This document shows positions 8,376 to 16,558 of a stretch of DNA of 32,762 nt, in pieces. Numbering within the stretch: the first letter of the stretch is position 1; every line of letters begins with the position of its first letter. Source of the stretch: DAHVFK01 sp035310985 (GTDB lineage: Bacteria > Pseudomonadota > Gammaproteobacteria > Burkholderiales > SG8-39); contig DATGDH010000026.1 of the NCBI GenBank assembly GCA_035310985.1, positions 1-32,762 on the forward strand, written 5' to 3'. The translations under genes were made by a program, and so were the position numbers. The notes under the pieces are model-generated. The model was not told the DNA's origin. It did no database searches and worked only from the letters and a program-made list of their open reading frames with translations.

Positions 8376-8383
<8 letters not shown>
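7157..8383 (+). CDS. ABC transporter permease, MacB/LolC (FtsX) type
   Basis: 408 residues, GTG start overlapping the adaptor's TGA. The fold pattern is type VII ABC: TM1 at about 20-43 (LLIVLGVALGVGVIVFMSALIAGL), a large periplasmic MacB_PCD domain (about 45-270), and three C-terminal TM segments forming the FtsX domain with the cytoplasmic SKEIGILRAMGASRGQVLRLFLLQG coupling segment. The C-terminus IPARRAARLDPAVAIRG is the classic MacB/Lol end. It would transduce ATP hydrolysis into mechanical pumping of a periplasmic substrate through the adaptor. The partner ATPase overlaps by 8 bases. The substrate (a macrolide, peptide, lipid or lipoprotein) cannot be fixed. Confidence 0.9.
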
Positions 8384-9119
<736 letters not shown>

Positions 9120-9850
9120 TGGTCATGAACTGCACGTTGGACTCGAGCGGAAGACTGGCCATCTGCAATACCGCGGCTCCGACGTGCGCGACGTCCATGC
9201 GCGGCTCGACCATGGTGCTCCCGTTCGCCTGCGGCACGCCCTTGGTCATGCGGTCGGTCATCTCGGTCGCGGCGTTGCCGATGTCGATCTGACCGCAGGC
9301 GATGTCGTGCGCGCGCCCGTCGAGCGAGATGCACTTGGTGAGGCCGGTCACGGCGTGCTTGGTCGCCGTATAGGGCGCGGAGAAGGGCCGCGGCGCGTGC
9401 GCGGAGATCGAGCCGTTGTTGATGATTCGGCCGCCGCGCGGCGACTGCGCCTTCATGATCCGGATCGCCTCCTGCGAGCACAGGAACATGCCGGTGAGGT
9501 TGACGTTCACCACCGCCTGCCACTGCTCGAAGCTCAAGTCCTCCATCGGGATCGCGGGTGCGCCCATGCCGGCGTTGTTGAACAGCAGGTCGAGGCGGCC
9601 CCAGGTCTGCTTCACTTTCGCGAACAGCGCCTTGACCGTTTCCGGCTTGCCGATATCTCCCGCCAGCGCGAGCGCGCGCGCGCCGGCGCCCGAGTCCGCC
9701 GCGGCCTTGTCGAGCAGTTCCTTGCGCCGGCCGACGAGCGCAACGCTCCAGCCGTCGCCCAACAGCGCGAGCGCCGCCGCCTTGCCGATTCCTGTACCCG
9801 CGCCCGTGACGAGCGCGACCTTGACCTGCGTAGCCATGTGACGATCTCCT

Positions 9851-9879
9851 TTGACGCCGCGTGCTGTCTCGCGTACAAG
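9851..9879 (+). promoter_or_regulatory. Sigma-70-like promoter for the iorAB-like operon
   Basis: TTGACG (9851-9856), a 17-base spacer and TACAAG (9874-9879) give a -35/-10 pair at the ideal distance, about 33 bases before the ATG at 9912. The -35 overlaps the ribosome site of the divergent SDR gene. GAGGG just ahead of 9912 is the ribosome site. Confidence 0.5.
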
Positions 9880-9911
9880 AAATCTTAACGTAACCCGGCG
9901 ACGAGGGCCGA

Positions 9912-10370
9912 ATGCAGTTCAGGATCAACGGCAAGAGCGTGCAGGTGGACGCAGATCCGGCGATGCCGCTGCTGTGGGTGCTGCGCGACCTGCTCGACCT
10001 CACCGGCACCAAGTTCGGCTGCGGCATCGGCGCCTGCGGCGCGTGCACCGTGCTCGCCGACAACCGCGCCGTGCGCAGCTGCGTGACGATGGCGCGCGAC
10101 GCCGCAGGGCGCGACATCCGCACCATCGAGGGACTGGCCGGCGACACGCTGCACGCGCTGCAGCAGGCCTGGATCGACAGGCAGGTGCCGCAGTGCGGTT
10201 ACTGCCAGTCGGGCATGCTGATGGCGGCGGCCGGGCTGCTCGCGCAGACGGCGAACCCGAGCGACGCGCAGATCGACGCGGCGATGACCAACATCTGCCG
10301 CTGCGGGACCTACCAGCGCGTGCGCGAGGCGATCAAGCTCGCTGCGCGCTCCGCGCGGCGCAGCCCGTGA
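9912..10370 (+). CDS. (2Fe-2S) subunit of a molybdenum hydroxylase, IorA-like
   Basis: 152-residue electron-transfer subunit. The plant-type cluster ligands are Cys37, Cys42, Cys45 and Cys57 (FGCGIGACGACTVL...RSC). The second cluster ligands are Cys95, Cys98, Cys129 and Cys131 (CGYCQSG...NICRCGTY). Length and spacing match the small subunit of isoquinoline 1-oxidoreductase, nicotinate dehydrogenase and related membrane-linked aldehyde dehydrogenases. The subunit passes electrons from the Mo centre to an acceptor, often a cytochrome c. Its TGA overlaps the GTG of the catalytic subunit (GTGA). No FAD or cytochrome subunit is adjacent. Confidence 0.93.
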   Translation: MQFRINGKSVQVDADPAMPLLWVLRDLLDLTGTKFGCGIGACGACTVLADNRAVRSCVTMARDAAGRDIRTIEGLAGDTLHALQQAWIDRQVPQCGYCQSGMLMAAAGLLAQTANPSDAQIDAAMTNICRCGTYQRVREAIKLAARSARRSP

Positions 10371-12622
10371 AGCGGCGCGCGTTCCTGCTTGGCGCGCTCG
10401 GCACGGGCGGCGCGCTGATCGTCGGCTGGAGCTTCCTGCCGCCGCGCAGCCGCATGGGCGATCGCGACACGCTGCCGCCGATGGACGGCGCGGTGTCGCT
10501 GAATGGCTGGCTGCGCGTCGAGCGGGACGGCGCGCTCGTCGTCGTGATGCCGCGCTCCGAAATGGGGCAGGGGGTCTACACGGGGCTCGCGATGCTGGCA
10601 GCCGAGGAGCTGGACGTGCCGCTCGCCCGCGTGCGCCTGGAGCAGGCGCCGATCGACGCTATTTTCGGCAACGTCGCCACGCTGGTCATGAGCCTGCCGT
10701 TCCATCCCGACGACGCGAAGAGCACCGAAGCGCGCGCCGCCGCGTGGTTCGTCGCCAAGGTCGGGCGCGAGCTCGACCTGCAGATAACGGGCGGCAGCTC
10801 GAGCCTGCGCGACGCCTGGCTGCCGATGCGCCGCGCCGGCGCCGCGGCGCGCGCCATGCTGCTCGAGGCCGCGGCGCGCATCTGGCGCGTCCCGGCGGGC
10901 GAATGCAGCGTGGTCGAGGGCGAGGTGCGCCATGCGGGCGGCAAACGGCTGCAGCTAGGCGAACTGGTCGGCGCGCTGCGCGAGGTGCCGCTGCCCTCGG
11001 AGGTGACGCTCAAGGACCCGAAGCGCTTCCGCCTGATCGGCACGCCGGCGGCGCGGCTCGACGTGCCGGACAAGGTAACCGGGCGCGCGCGCTTCGGCAT
11101 CGACGTGCGGCTGCCCGGCATGCTGTACGCCGCGCTGCGCCCCTGCCCGACGCTCGGCGGCACGCTGCTCTCGTTCGACGGCGACGCCGCGCTCGCCCTG
11201 CCGGGCGTGGTGCGCGTTTCGGCGCTCGCGGCGGCGGCGGGCTGCGCGCCGGCCGTGGCGGTGGTGGCCAACAGCTGGTGGCGCGCGGCGCAGGCGCTCG
11301 CCGCGGTGCGCGCCGACTGGGACCCCGGCCCGTACGCGGGATTCGACAGCGCGCACCTGCTCGCCGAGATGAACGCGGCGCTGCAGAACGGCGGCGGGTT
11401 CACCTACTACAAGCGCGGGCGCGGCGAGGCGGCGCTGCTCGACGCGGTGCAGGTGTACGGCGCCGACTATAGCGCGCCGTACCTGGCGCACGCCACCATG
11501 GAGCCGATGAACTGCACCGCGCAGTTCGCGCACGGGCGGCTCAGGATCTGGGCGCCGACGCAGGTGCCGAGCATCCTGCGCGACGTCGCCGCGCGCGCGG
11601 CGGGCATCGACGCGGCGCACGTCGAGGTGAACGTGACGCTGCTCGGCGGCGGCTTCGGCCGGCGGCTCGAAACGGACTTCGTGCCGCAGGCGGTGTGGCT
11701 CGCGCGCGACGTCTCGCCGGCCCCGGTGCAGGTCATCTGGACGCGCGAGCAGGACATGACGCACGATTTCTACCGGCCGGCCGCGGTGGCGCGCCTGCGC
11801 GCCGGGCTGGACGGCAAGCGCATGCCGTTCTCCTGGGTGACGCGCTCGGTGAGCGACGCAGTGGTGCCGCAGTACGTGTCGCGCGCCTACCCGGCGCTCG
11901 CCATGGACATGCCCGACCGCACCACGGTGGAAGGGCTGTTCGACCAGAGCTACGAGTTCGCGCACCGCCAGTGCACGCACCTCACCTGGAAGTCGCCGGC
12001 GCCGGTCGGCTTCTGGCGCAGCGTCGGGCATTCGCACAACGCCTTCTTCACCGAGAGCTTCATCGACGAGCTGGCGCACAACGCGAAGGCCGACCCGTAC
12101 GACTTCCGCCGCCTGCTGCTCGCGCGCCACGCGCGGCACCGCACGCTGCTCGAGTACGCGGCGCTCAAGGCGGGCTGGGGCCGGGCGCCGAACGGACGCG
12201 CGCAGGGCGTCGCGTTGCACGAGTCCTTCGGCACGATCGTCGCCCAGGTGGCCGAAGTGTCGGTGGCGCGTGGCGCGATCCGCGTGCACCGCGTGGTGTG
12301 CGCGGTGGACTGCGGCACCGTCGTCAACCCGGAACTGGTGGCGCAGCAGATGGAAGGCGCGGTCGTGTTCGGCCTGTCGGCGGCGCTGTACGGCGAGATC
12401 ACCTTCAAGGAGGGCCGGGTCGAGCAGCGCAATTTCCCGCAGTATCCGGTGCTCGGCATGGCCGAGGCGCCGGTGGTGGAGACCTACCTGCTGCCGAACG
12501 GCGGCACGCCGGGCGGCATCGGCGAGGTCGGCACGCCGCCGGTCGCGCCCGCGGTGGCGAACGCGGTGTACCGCCTCACCGGCCAGCGCCTGCGCTCGCT
12601 GCCGCTGCGACTCGAGTCCTAG
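10367..12622 (+). CDS. Molybdopterin-binding catalytic subunit, IorB-like
   Basis: 751 residues from GTG 10367. It opens with a twin-arginine-type signal (KRRAFLLG followed by a hydrophobic Gly/Leu stretch), suggesting periplasmic or membrane-attached activity. It contains the duplicated aldehyde oxidase/xanthine dehydrogenase molybdopterin-binding architecture of the IorB branch: MGQGVYTGLAMLAAEEL near residue 65, GGGFGRR near 427, and the C-terminal GGIGEVGTPPVAPA, where Glu720 is the expected catalytic base. Related enzymes hydroxylate N-heterocycles or oxidise aldehydes using water; the substrate here is unknown. It needs the cytosine-dinucleotide molybdopterin cofactor in known relatives. 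The stop shares CTAG (12619-12622) with the convergent gene. Confidence 0.92.
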   Translation: MKRRAFLLGALGTGGALIVGWSFLPPRSRMGDRDTLPPMDGAVSLNGWLRVERDGALVVVMPRSEMGQGVYTGLAMLAAEELDVPLARVRLEQAPIDAIFGNVATLVMSLPFHPDDAKSTEARAAAWFVAKVGRELDLQITGGSSSLRDAWLPMRRAGAAARAMLLEAAARIWRVPAGECSVVEGEVRHAGGKRLQLGELVGALREVPLPSEVTLKDPKRFRLIGTPAARLDVPDKVTGRARFGIDVRLPGMLYAALRPCPTLGGTLLSFDGDAALALPGVVRVSALAAAAGCAPAVAVVANSWWRAAQALAAVRADWDPGPYAGFDSAHLLAEMNAALQNGGGFTYYKRGRGEAALLDAVQVYGADYSAPYLAHATMEPMNCTAQFAHGRLRIWAPTQVPSILRDVAARAAGIDAAHVEVNVTLLGGGFGRRLETDFVPQAVWLARDVSPAPVQVIWTREQDMTHDFYRPAAVARLRAGLDGKRMPFSWVTRSVSDAVVPQYVSRAYPALAMDMPDRTTVEGLFDQSYEFAHRQCTHLTWKSPAPVGFWRSVGHSHNAFFTESFIDELAHNAKADPYDFRRLLLARHARHRTLLEYAALKAGWGRAPNGRAQGVALHESFGTIVAQVAEVSVARGAIRVHRVVCAVDCGTVVNPELVAQQMEGAVVFGLSAALYGEITFKEGRVEQRNFPQYPVLGMAEAPVVETYLLPNGGTPGGIGEVGTPPVAPAVANAVYRLTGQRLRSLPLRLES

Positions 12623-13299
12623 CGCGGGACGGCGAGCTGCCGCGCGCGCTCGACGAGCGCCGCGGTCTGCTTGGCGGCCTCCCGCGCGTGCGTGCGCGCG
12701 TCGACCGCCAGCCGATCGTCGGCCACCGCCTGTGCGCCGACGAGCAGTGCGAGCTGCTTGCGGCTGTCCGGGTAGCCGCGCGCCAGGTCGGCGAAGCCGT
12801 CGCAGGCCATGCGGTAGTCGAAGTACTTCTTCTCCAGGAAATCCTTCTTGCGCATCGCCTCGCCGATCCAGCCGCGCGCGCGGCGGTCGGCGTCGCGCAT
12901 GTGCTCGTCCAGCGCCTGCACGGCGCCGTCCACGTCGATGCGCAGCCGGTGCATGCGCGCCTGGTACAGGGTGAGCTGGCGCGCGGTGGTGAGGTAGTCG
13001 TCGGCGGCATTCGCGAGCGCGGCGTCGCGGCGGGTGTCGAGCGCATGCAGCACGCCGAGCTGCCGGTCGAACGCGGCGCTGTCCTGCTCGAGCTGCGCCA
13101 CGCCTTCGGCGGTGTCGGCGGCCTTCTGGTCGGCTTCCATACCGAGCGCGGCGCGCAGGCGCGCGCTCGCGTCGACGACCAGCGCGGCGATGTCGCTGCG
13201 CAGCTCCGCCTTCTTGTGCTGGCTCCAGAACAGGGCCGCGCCGGCGGCGATCACGAGCGCGGCGACGACGGCTGCGGCGATCTTGAGCGGCTTGCTCAT
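12619..13299 (-). CDS. Membrane-anchored helical protein of unknown function
   Basis: 226 residues. One N-terminal transmembrane segment (about 6-26, Ala/Val-rich) is followed by an almost wholly charged helical region without Gly/Pro-rich loops, so the body is probably an extended helical bundle or coiled coil in the periplasm. It has a single cysteine (about residue 166, YRMACDGFADLARGYPDSRKQ). I do not recognise a family; it vaguely resembles four-helix sensor or chemoreceptor ectodomains, without a HAMP or signalling domain. It is monocistronic: divergent from the crotonase and convergent with iorB, sharing the CTAG stop. The sequence GACAAT ends exactly 6 bases before the ATG, so a leaderless start is possible but weak. 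Confidence 0.75.
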   Translation of the reverse strand: MSKPLKIAAAVVAALVIAAGAALFWSQHKKAELRSDIAALVVDASARLRAALGMEADQKAADTAEGVAQLEQDSAAFDRQLGVLHALDTRRDAALANAADDYLTTARQLTLYQARMHRLRIDVDGAVQALDEHMRDADRRARGWIGEAMRKKDFLEKKYFDYRMACDGFADLARGYPDSRKQLALLVGAQAVADDRLAVDARTHAREAAKQTAALVERARQLAVPR

Positions 13300-13306
13300 G
13301 CCGGAA

Positions 13307-13336
13307 TTGTCGCGCGCGAGCCGGGGCGTGTATATA
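13307..13336 (+). promoter_or_regulatory. Promoter for the crotonase/MetE-like pair
   Basis: TTGTCG (13307-13312), an 18-base spacer and TATATA (13331-13336) sit 31 bases before the ATG at 13368. AGGAG at 13357-13361 is the ribosome site. This AT-rich spot (TATATATGAGATATTT) stands out in a GC-rich setting. Confidence 0.5.
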
Positions 13337-13367
13337 TGAGATATTTCCGCTTCCGCAGGAGAAGGCG

Positions 13368-14186
13368 ATGCCCTGGGAGTGCTTCGAAGTCGCGGTCGAG
13401 AACAAGGTGGCGCACGTCAGGCTGTCGCGCCCGGAGCGCATGAACGCGATGACGCTCGCGTTCTGGCGCGAGCTGCCGGCGATCGTGCGCGAGCTCGACG
13501 CGGGCGGCGGCGTGCGCGCCGCGGTCATCTCGTCGACCGGCAAGCACTTCAGCGCCGGCATGGACCTTTCGCTCTTTCAGGGCGGCGCGCTGCTCGACAC
13601 CTCGACGGTGGCCGCGCGGCGGCGCTTCGCGGCGAAGCTTGCCGAGCTGCAAGGCTCGCTGAACGCGCTCGCCGAGGCGCGCTTCCCGGTGATCGCCGCG
13701 CTGCACGGCGCCTGCATCGGCGGCGCGGTCGACCTCGCCACCGCCTGCTGCCTGCGCTACGCCACGCGCGACGCGTACTTCGTCATCCAGGAGATCAACA
13801 TCGGCATGATGGCCGACGTCGGCACGCTGAACCGCATGCCCAGGCAGCTGCCCGAGGCGGTGGTGCGCGAGCTCGGCTACACCGGCGAGCGGCTCGGCGC
13901 CGAGCGCGCCGAGCGCCTGGGATTCGTCAACGGCCTGTTCGACACGCACGAGGCGCTGGTCGCGGGCGCGCTCGCGGTCGCGGCGAAAATCGCCGCCAAG
14001 GCGCCGGTGGCGATCGCGGCCACCAAGCAGATGATCTCCTACGCGCGCGACCACGGCGTGGCGGAGAGTTTCGCGTTCCTGAACGCGCTGCAGCCCGGCA
14101 TCTTCGACCCGGAGGACATCAAGCGCGCGCTGTCCGCCGGGAAGAAGGGCGAGGCCGCGGCGTTCGAGGATCTGCCTCCGGCCTGA
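13368..14186 (+). CDS. Crotonase, probable delta3,5-delta2,4-dienoyl-CoA isomerase-like
   Basis: 272-residue crotonase-fold protein. CoA-site features are the oxyanion loops around HFSAGMDLS (60-68) and HGACIGGAVDLA (113-124). The segment QEINIGMMADVGTLNR (141-156) matches the dienoyl-CoA isomerase signature. Glu142 and Asp150 lie eight residues apart, as do the catalytic Glu196/Asp204 of mammalian ECH1, and the ADVGTL motif is shared. It probably shifts double bonds of polyunsaturated acyl-CoAs or a related substrate during beta-oxidation. Seven bases separate it from the downstream MetE-like gene. It could also be a general enoyl-CoA hydratase, but the residue pattern argues for isomerase. 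Confidence 0.88.
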   Translation: MPWECFEVAVENKVAHVRLSRPERMNAMTLAFWRELPAIVRELDAGGGVRAAVISSTGKHFSAGMDLSLFQGGALLDTSTVAARRRFAAKLAELQGSLNALAEARFPVIAALHGACIGGAVDLATACCLRYATRDAYFVIQEINIGMMADVGTLNRMPRQLPEAVVRELGYTGERLGAERAERLGFVNGLFDTHEALVAGALAVAAKIAAKAPVAIAATKQMISYARDHGVAESFAFLNALQPGIFDPEDIKRALSAGKKGEAAAFEDLPPA

Positions 14187-14193
14187 GCGCGCC

Positions 14194-15348
14194 GTGCGCT
14201 CGAGCGAGTCGCGCATCCTCACCACGCACGCGGGCAGCCTGCCGCGCCCGCGCGAGCTGGTCGAGCTGCAGCTGCGCGCCGCGCGCGGCGAGGCGGTGGA
14301 CGGGGCGGCGCTCGCGCAGGCGGGCGCGCGCGCGGTACGCCGGGCAGTGGTGCGCCAGCTCGAGTGCGGGATCGACGTCGGCAATGACGGAGAACAGCCG
14401 CGCGAGAGCTTCTTCACCTACGTGCGCGCTCGCATGAGCGGCTTCGCCGGCGCGAGCCGCCGGCCGCCGGTCGCCGACCTGGTGCGCTTTCCGAGCTACC
14501 GGCTGCTGGCCGAGGCGCGGCCGCAGGCGAGCCTGCTCGGCGCGCCGCCGCGAGCGGTGGGCGAGGTGCGCTACGTCGATCGCGCGCCGCTCGAGCGCGA
14601 GCTGGTCGACTTCGCGCGCGCGCAGGACGAGCAGCGCGCGCGCTTCGCCGAGACCTTCTGGACCGCGCCTTCGCCCGGGATCGTCGCCTGCGCGATGCAC
14701 AACGACCACTACGCCACGCTCGCCGAGTACGTCGAGGCGCTGGCGCAGGCGCTCGCGGTCGAGTACCGCGCGATCGTCGCCGCCGGACACGTGCTGCAAA
14801 TCGACGCGCCCGACCTGGCGATGGAGCGCCACCGCCTGTTCGCCGAGCGTCCGCTCGGAGAGTTCCTCGGCTTCGTGCGGCTCACGGTCGCGGCCATCAA
14901 CCGCGCGCTCGCGGGTCTCGACCCGGGGCGCGTGCGGCTGCACGTGTGCTGGGGCAACTACCAGGGGCCGCACCTGTTCGACGTGCCGCTCGAGGAGCTG
15001 CTGCCAGAGCTCGTCCAGGCGCGCGTCGGCGCGCTTGTGTTGTCGATGGCCAACCCGCGCCATGCGCACGAGCACCGCGTGCTCGCGCGCGGGCCGCTGC
15101 CCGATGGATGGCTCTTGTGCGCCGGCGTGATCGACACGACCACCAACTACGTCGAGCACCCCGAGGTCGTCGCCGAGCGCATCGAGCTCGCGGCGCGCGC
15201 CGTGGGCGATCCGCGCCGCGTGCTCGCCTGCACCGATTGCGGCTTCGACACGTCGACCGGCTTCGGCATGGTGGCCGAGGAGCTGGTGTGGGAAAAACTC
15301 AAGGCGCTGCGCGCGGGCGCCGAGCTCGCGAGCGCGCGGCTGTTCTGA
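14194..15348 (+). CDS. MetE C-terminal-like (cobalamin-independent methionine synthase II family) protein
   Basis: 384 residues, GTG start 7 bases after the crotonase stop. It matches only the catalytic C-terminal half of MetE: TTHAGSLPRP at the start, QIDAPDLA near 202-209, HVC (His250/Cys252) as presumed zinc ligands, and CTDCGF (Cys346/Cys349) near the end. Full MetE is about 750 residues with an N-terminal duplicate that is absent here. Such short proteins act as methyltransferases using various thiol acceptors and methyl donors, or are uncharacterised. The absence of methionine genes nearby and the pairing with a crotonase suggest a catabolic or demethylating role, which is inference. 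Confidence 0.85.
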   Translation: MRSSESRILTTHAGSLPRPRELVELQLRAARGEAVDGAALAQAGARAVRRAVVRQLECGIDVGNDGEQPRESFFTYVRARMSGFAGASRRPPVADLVRFPSYRLLAEARPQASLLGAPPRAVGEVRYVDRAPLERELVDFARAQDEQRARFAETFWTAPSPGIVACAMHNDHYATLAEYVEALAQALAVEYRAIVAAGHVLQIDAPDLAMERHRLFAERPLGEFLGFVRLTVAAINRALAGLDPGRVRLHVCWGNYQGPHLFDVPLEELLPELVQARVGALVLSMANPRHAHEHRVLARGPLPDGWLLCAGVIDTTTNYVEHPEVVAERIELAARAVGDPRRVLACTDCGFDTSTGFGMVAEELVWEKLKALRAGAELASARLF

Positions 15349-15361
15349 GCGCGCGCCTCAG
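15345..15361. terminator. Inverted repeat spanning two convergent stop codons
   Basis: CTGAG, seven G/C bases and CTCAG form a 5-bp stem. It covers the TGA of the MetE-like gene (15346-15348) and the TGA of the universal stress protein gene on the other strand (15358-15360). It has the same 17-base length and layout as the element at 857-873. There is no T-tract. Confidence 0.25.
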
Positions 15362-15780
15362 TACACTTCGCAGATGTCGCAGCCGGCGCCGAGCAGGTGG
15401 CGCAGCTGCGCGCCGACCGAGCCGAGGCCGAGGCTCGGCAGCAGGCCCGCGCGCCGCGGCAGCACGATCTGCGCGCAGCGCACCTTGCGCGCGAAGTCGA
15501 CGATCGCCTCGGCCTTGCGGCCGACGAGCACGCTGTCCTGGTGCGGGATGCCGGCCTCGTCGAGGCGCGCGATCGCGCGCGCCAGCGCGCGCATGCCGTT
15601 CTCGCGATGGAAGTCCTGCAGCTCGCTCTTCGCGATGAAGCGCGCCACGTAGCGCGGCATCGGCGGCTGCACGTTCAGCAGGAAGATGCGCAGCGGCTCC
15701 TGGCGGTAAAGGCCGATCACGTGCTGGACGGCCCAGTCGCCGTCGCGTCCTTCCTCGATGGGCACCACGACGCATTTCAT
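15358..15780 (-). CDS. Universal stress protein (UspA family)
   Basis: 140-residue single-domain Usp. It has MKCVVVPIEEG at the N-terminus (first strand), a helical middle containing HRENGMRALARAIARL, the strand VLVGRKAEAIVDFARK, IVLPRR and a terminal CDICEVY strand. The usual ATP motif G-2x-G-9x-G(S/T) is not clearly intact (GLLPSLGLGSVGAQ), so nucleotide binding is uncertain. It follows a TerC gene with the ribosome site TAGGAGGT built over the terC stop codon, so translation is likely coupled. The role is probably stress adaptation. Confidence 0.85.
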   Translation of the reverse strand: MKCVVVPIEEGRDGDWAVQHVIGLYRQEPLRIFLLNVQPPMPRYVARFIAKSELQDFHRENGMRALARAIARLDEAGIPHQDSVLVGRKAEAIVDFARKVRCAQIVLPRRAGLLPSLGLGSVGAQLRHLLGAGCDICEVY

Positions 15781-15784
15781 GCGG

Positions 15785-15792
15785 ACCTCCTA
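15785..15792 (-). promoter_or_regulatory. Ribosome site fused to the terC stop codon
   Basis: On the minus strand TAGGAGGT contains both the TAG stop of terC (15790-15792) and a perfect Shine-Dalgarno for the universal stress protein gene. Ribosomes ending terC would stand on the next gene's ribosome site. Confidence 0.7.
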
Positions 15793-16491
15793 GGAAGAGG
15801 CGGCGTCGAGCGCCGCGCCGTTGCGCCGGCGCGCGAGCAGCGTGCCGATCACGACCACCGAGGCCGCGCCGATCACCGGCGCGACGAAGTCCAGGTAGCG
15901 GGCGTAGGGCGCGATCGAGCCGTGGAAGGCAGGGTCGGCGATCGCCATCTCGCCTGCGACCCAGCCGAGCAGGCCGGCGCCCAGCTTGATGAACATCGGG
16001 AAGCGCTCCATCAGCTTCATGATCAGCGCGCTGCCGAACAGGATGATCGGGATCGTGATCACCATGCCGACGAACAGCATGCCGAGGTGGCCGCGCGCCG
16101 CGCCGGCCATGCCGAGCACGTTGTCCAGGCTCATCACGATGTCGGCGACGACGATCGTCTTCACCGCGCCCCAGAAATGGTCGCTCGCGCCGACCTCGGC
16201 TTCCTCGTCCTCGGGCGCGAGCAGCTTGACGCCGATCCACAGCAGCAGCGCGGCGCCGATCATCTCGATGTAGGGCAGGCTGAGCAGGTACGCGGCGCAG
16301 GCCGTGAGGATCGTCATCAGCACCACGATGCCGGCCGCGCCGATGATGAACGCGTTGCGCGCCTGCTTCGCCGGCAGCGAGCGGCAGGCGAGCGCGATCA
16401 CCACCGCGTTGTCGCCGCTAAGCAGGATGTTGATGACGGCGATCTGGAACAGCGCCACCCAGATCTCGGGACGGGAGAGGGATTCGAGCAT
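15790..16491 (-). CDS. TerC/YjbE-family integral membrane protein
   Basis: 233 residues with about seven membrane segments. Family hallmarks are LLSGDNAVVIALA (24-36) and VVADIVMSLDNVLGMAG (115-131), whose acidic/Asn residues are thought to bind metal. An acidic cytoplasmic loop (APEDEEAEVGASD) lies between. TerC/YjbE/YkoY proteins are linked to manganese export, metallation of secreted enzymes and tellurite resistance. No tellurite cluster is present here. The minus-strand upstream gap of 67 bases does not show a recognisable yybP-ykoY manganese riboswitch. CATAGT ends six bases before the ATG, but GAGG in between could also act as a ribosome site. Confidence 0.9.
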   Translation of the reverse strand: MLESLSRPEIWVALFQIAVINILLSGDNAVVIALACRSLPAKQARNAFIIGAAGIVVLMTILTACAAYLLSLPYIEMIGAALLLWIGVKLLAPEDEEAEVGASDHFWGAVKTIVVADIVMSLDNVLGMAGAARGHLGMLFVGMVITIPIILFGSALIMKLMERFPMFIKLGAGLLGWVAGEMAIADPAFHGSIAPYARYLDFVAPVIGAASVVVIGTLLARRRNGAALDAASS

Positions 16492-16509
16492 GGCCTCACT
16501 ATGCGGGGC

Positions 16510-16524
16510 GGGCCTTGTCGGCCC
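16510..16524. terminator. Short GC hairpin between sensor kinase and terC
   Basis: GGGCC, a five-base loop and GGCCC lie in the 67-base gap after the kinase gene and before terC (both minus strand). It lacks a U-tract, so it is at most a weak terminator or attenuator. Confidence 0.2.
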
Positions 16525-16558
16525 CTTGCAGGCGCATTACCGGCGGCTTGCGCCAACA

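Noticed and set aside
13300..13312. Leaderless promoter (GACAAT) for the minus-strand gene at 13299
   Set aside because: Only a 4/6 match; spacing fits, but such matches are expected by chance. Mentioned only in the gene entry.
10955..13561. 868-residue open frame on the minus strand
   Set aside because: It is antisense to the clear IorB-like gene. Its composition is Arg/Ala-rich with no domain, as expected of GC-rich shadow frames.
16492..16558. Possible yybP-ykoY manganese riboswitch before terC
   Set aside because: The gap is too short and I do not see the conserved riboswitch core; only a 5-bp GC hairpin is present.
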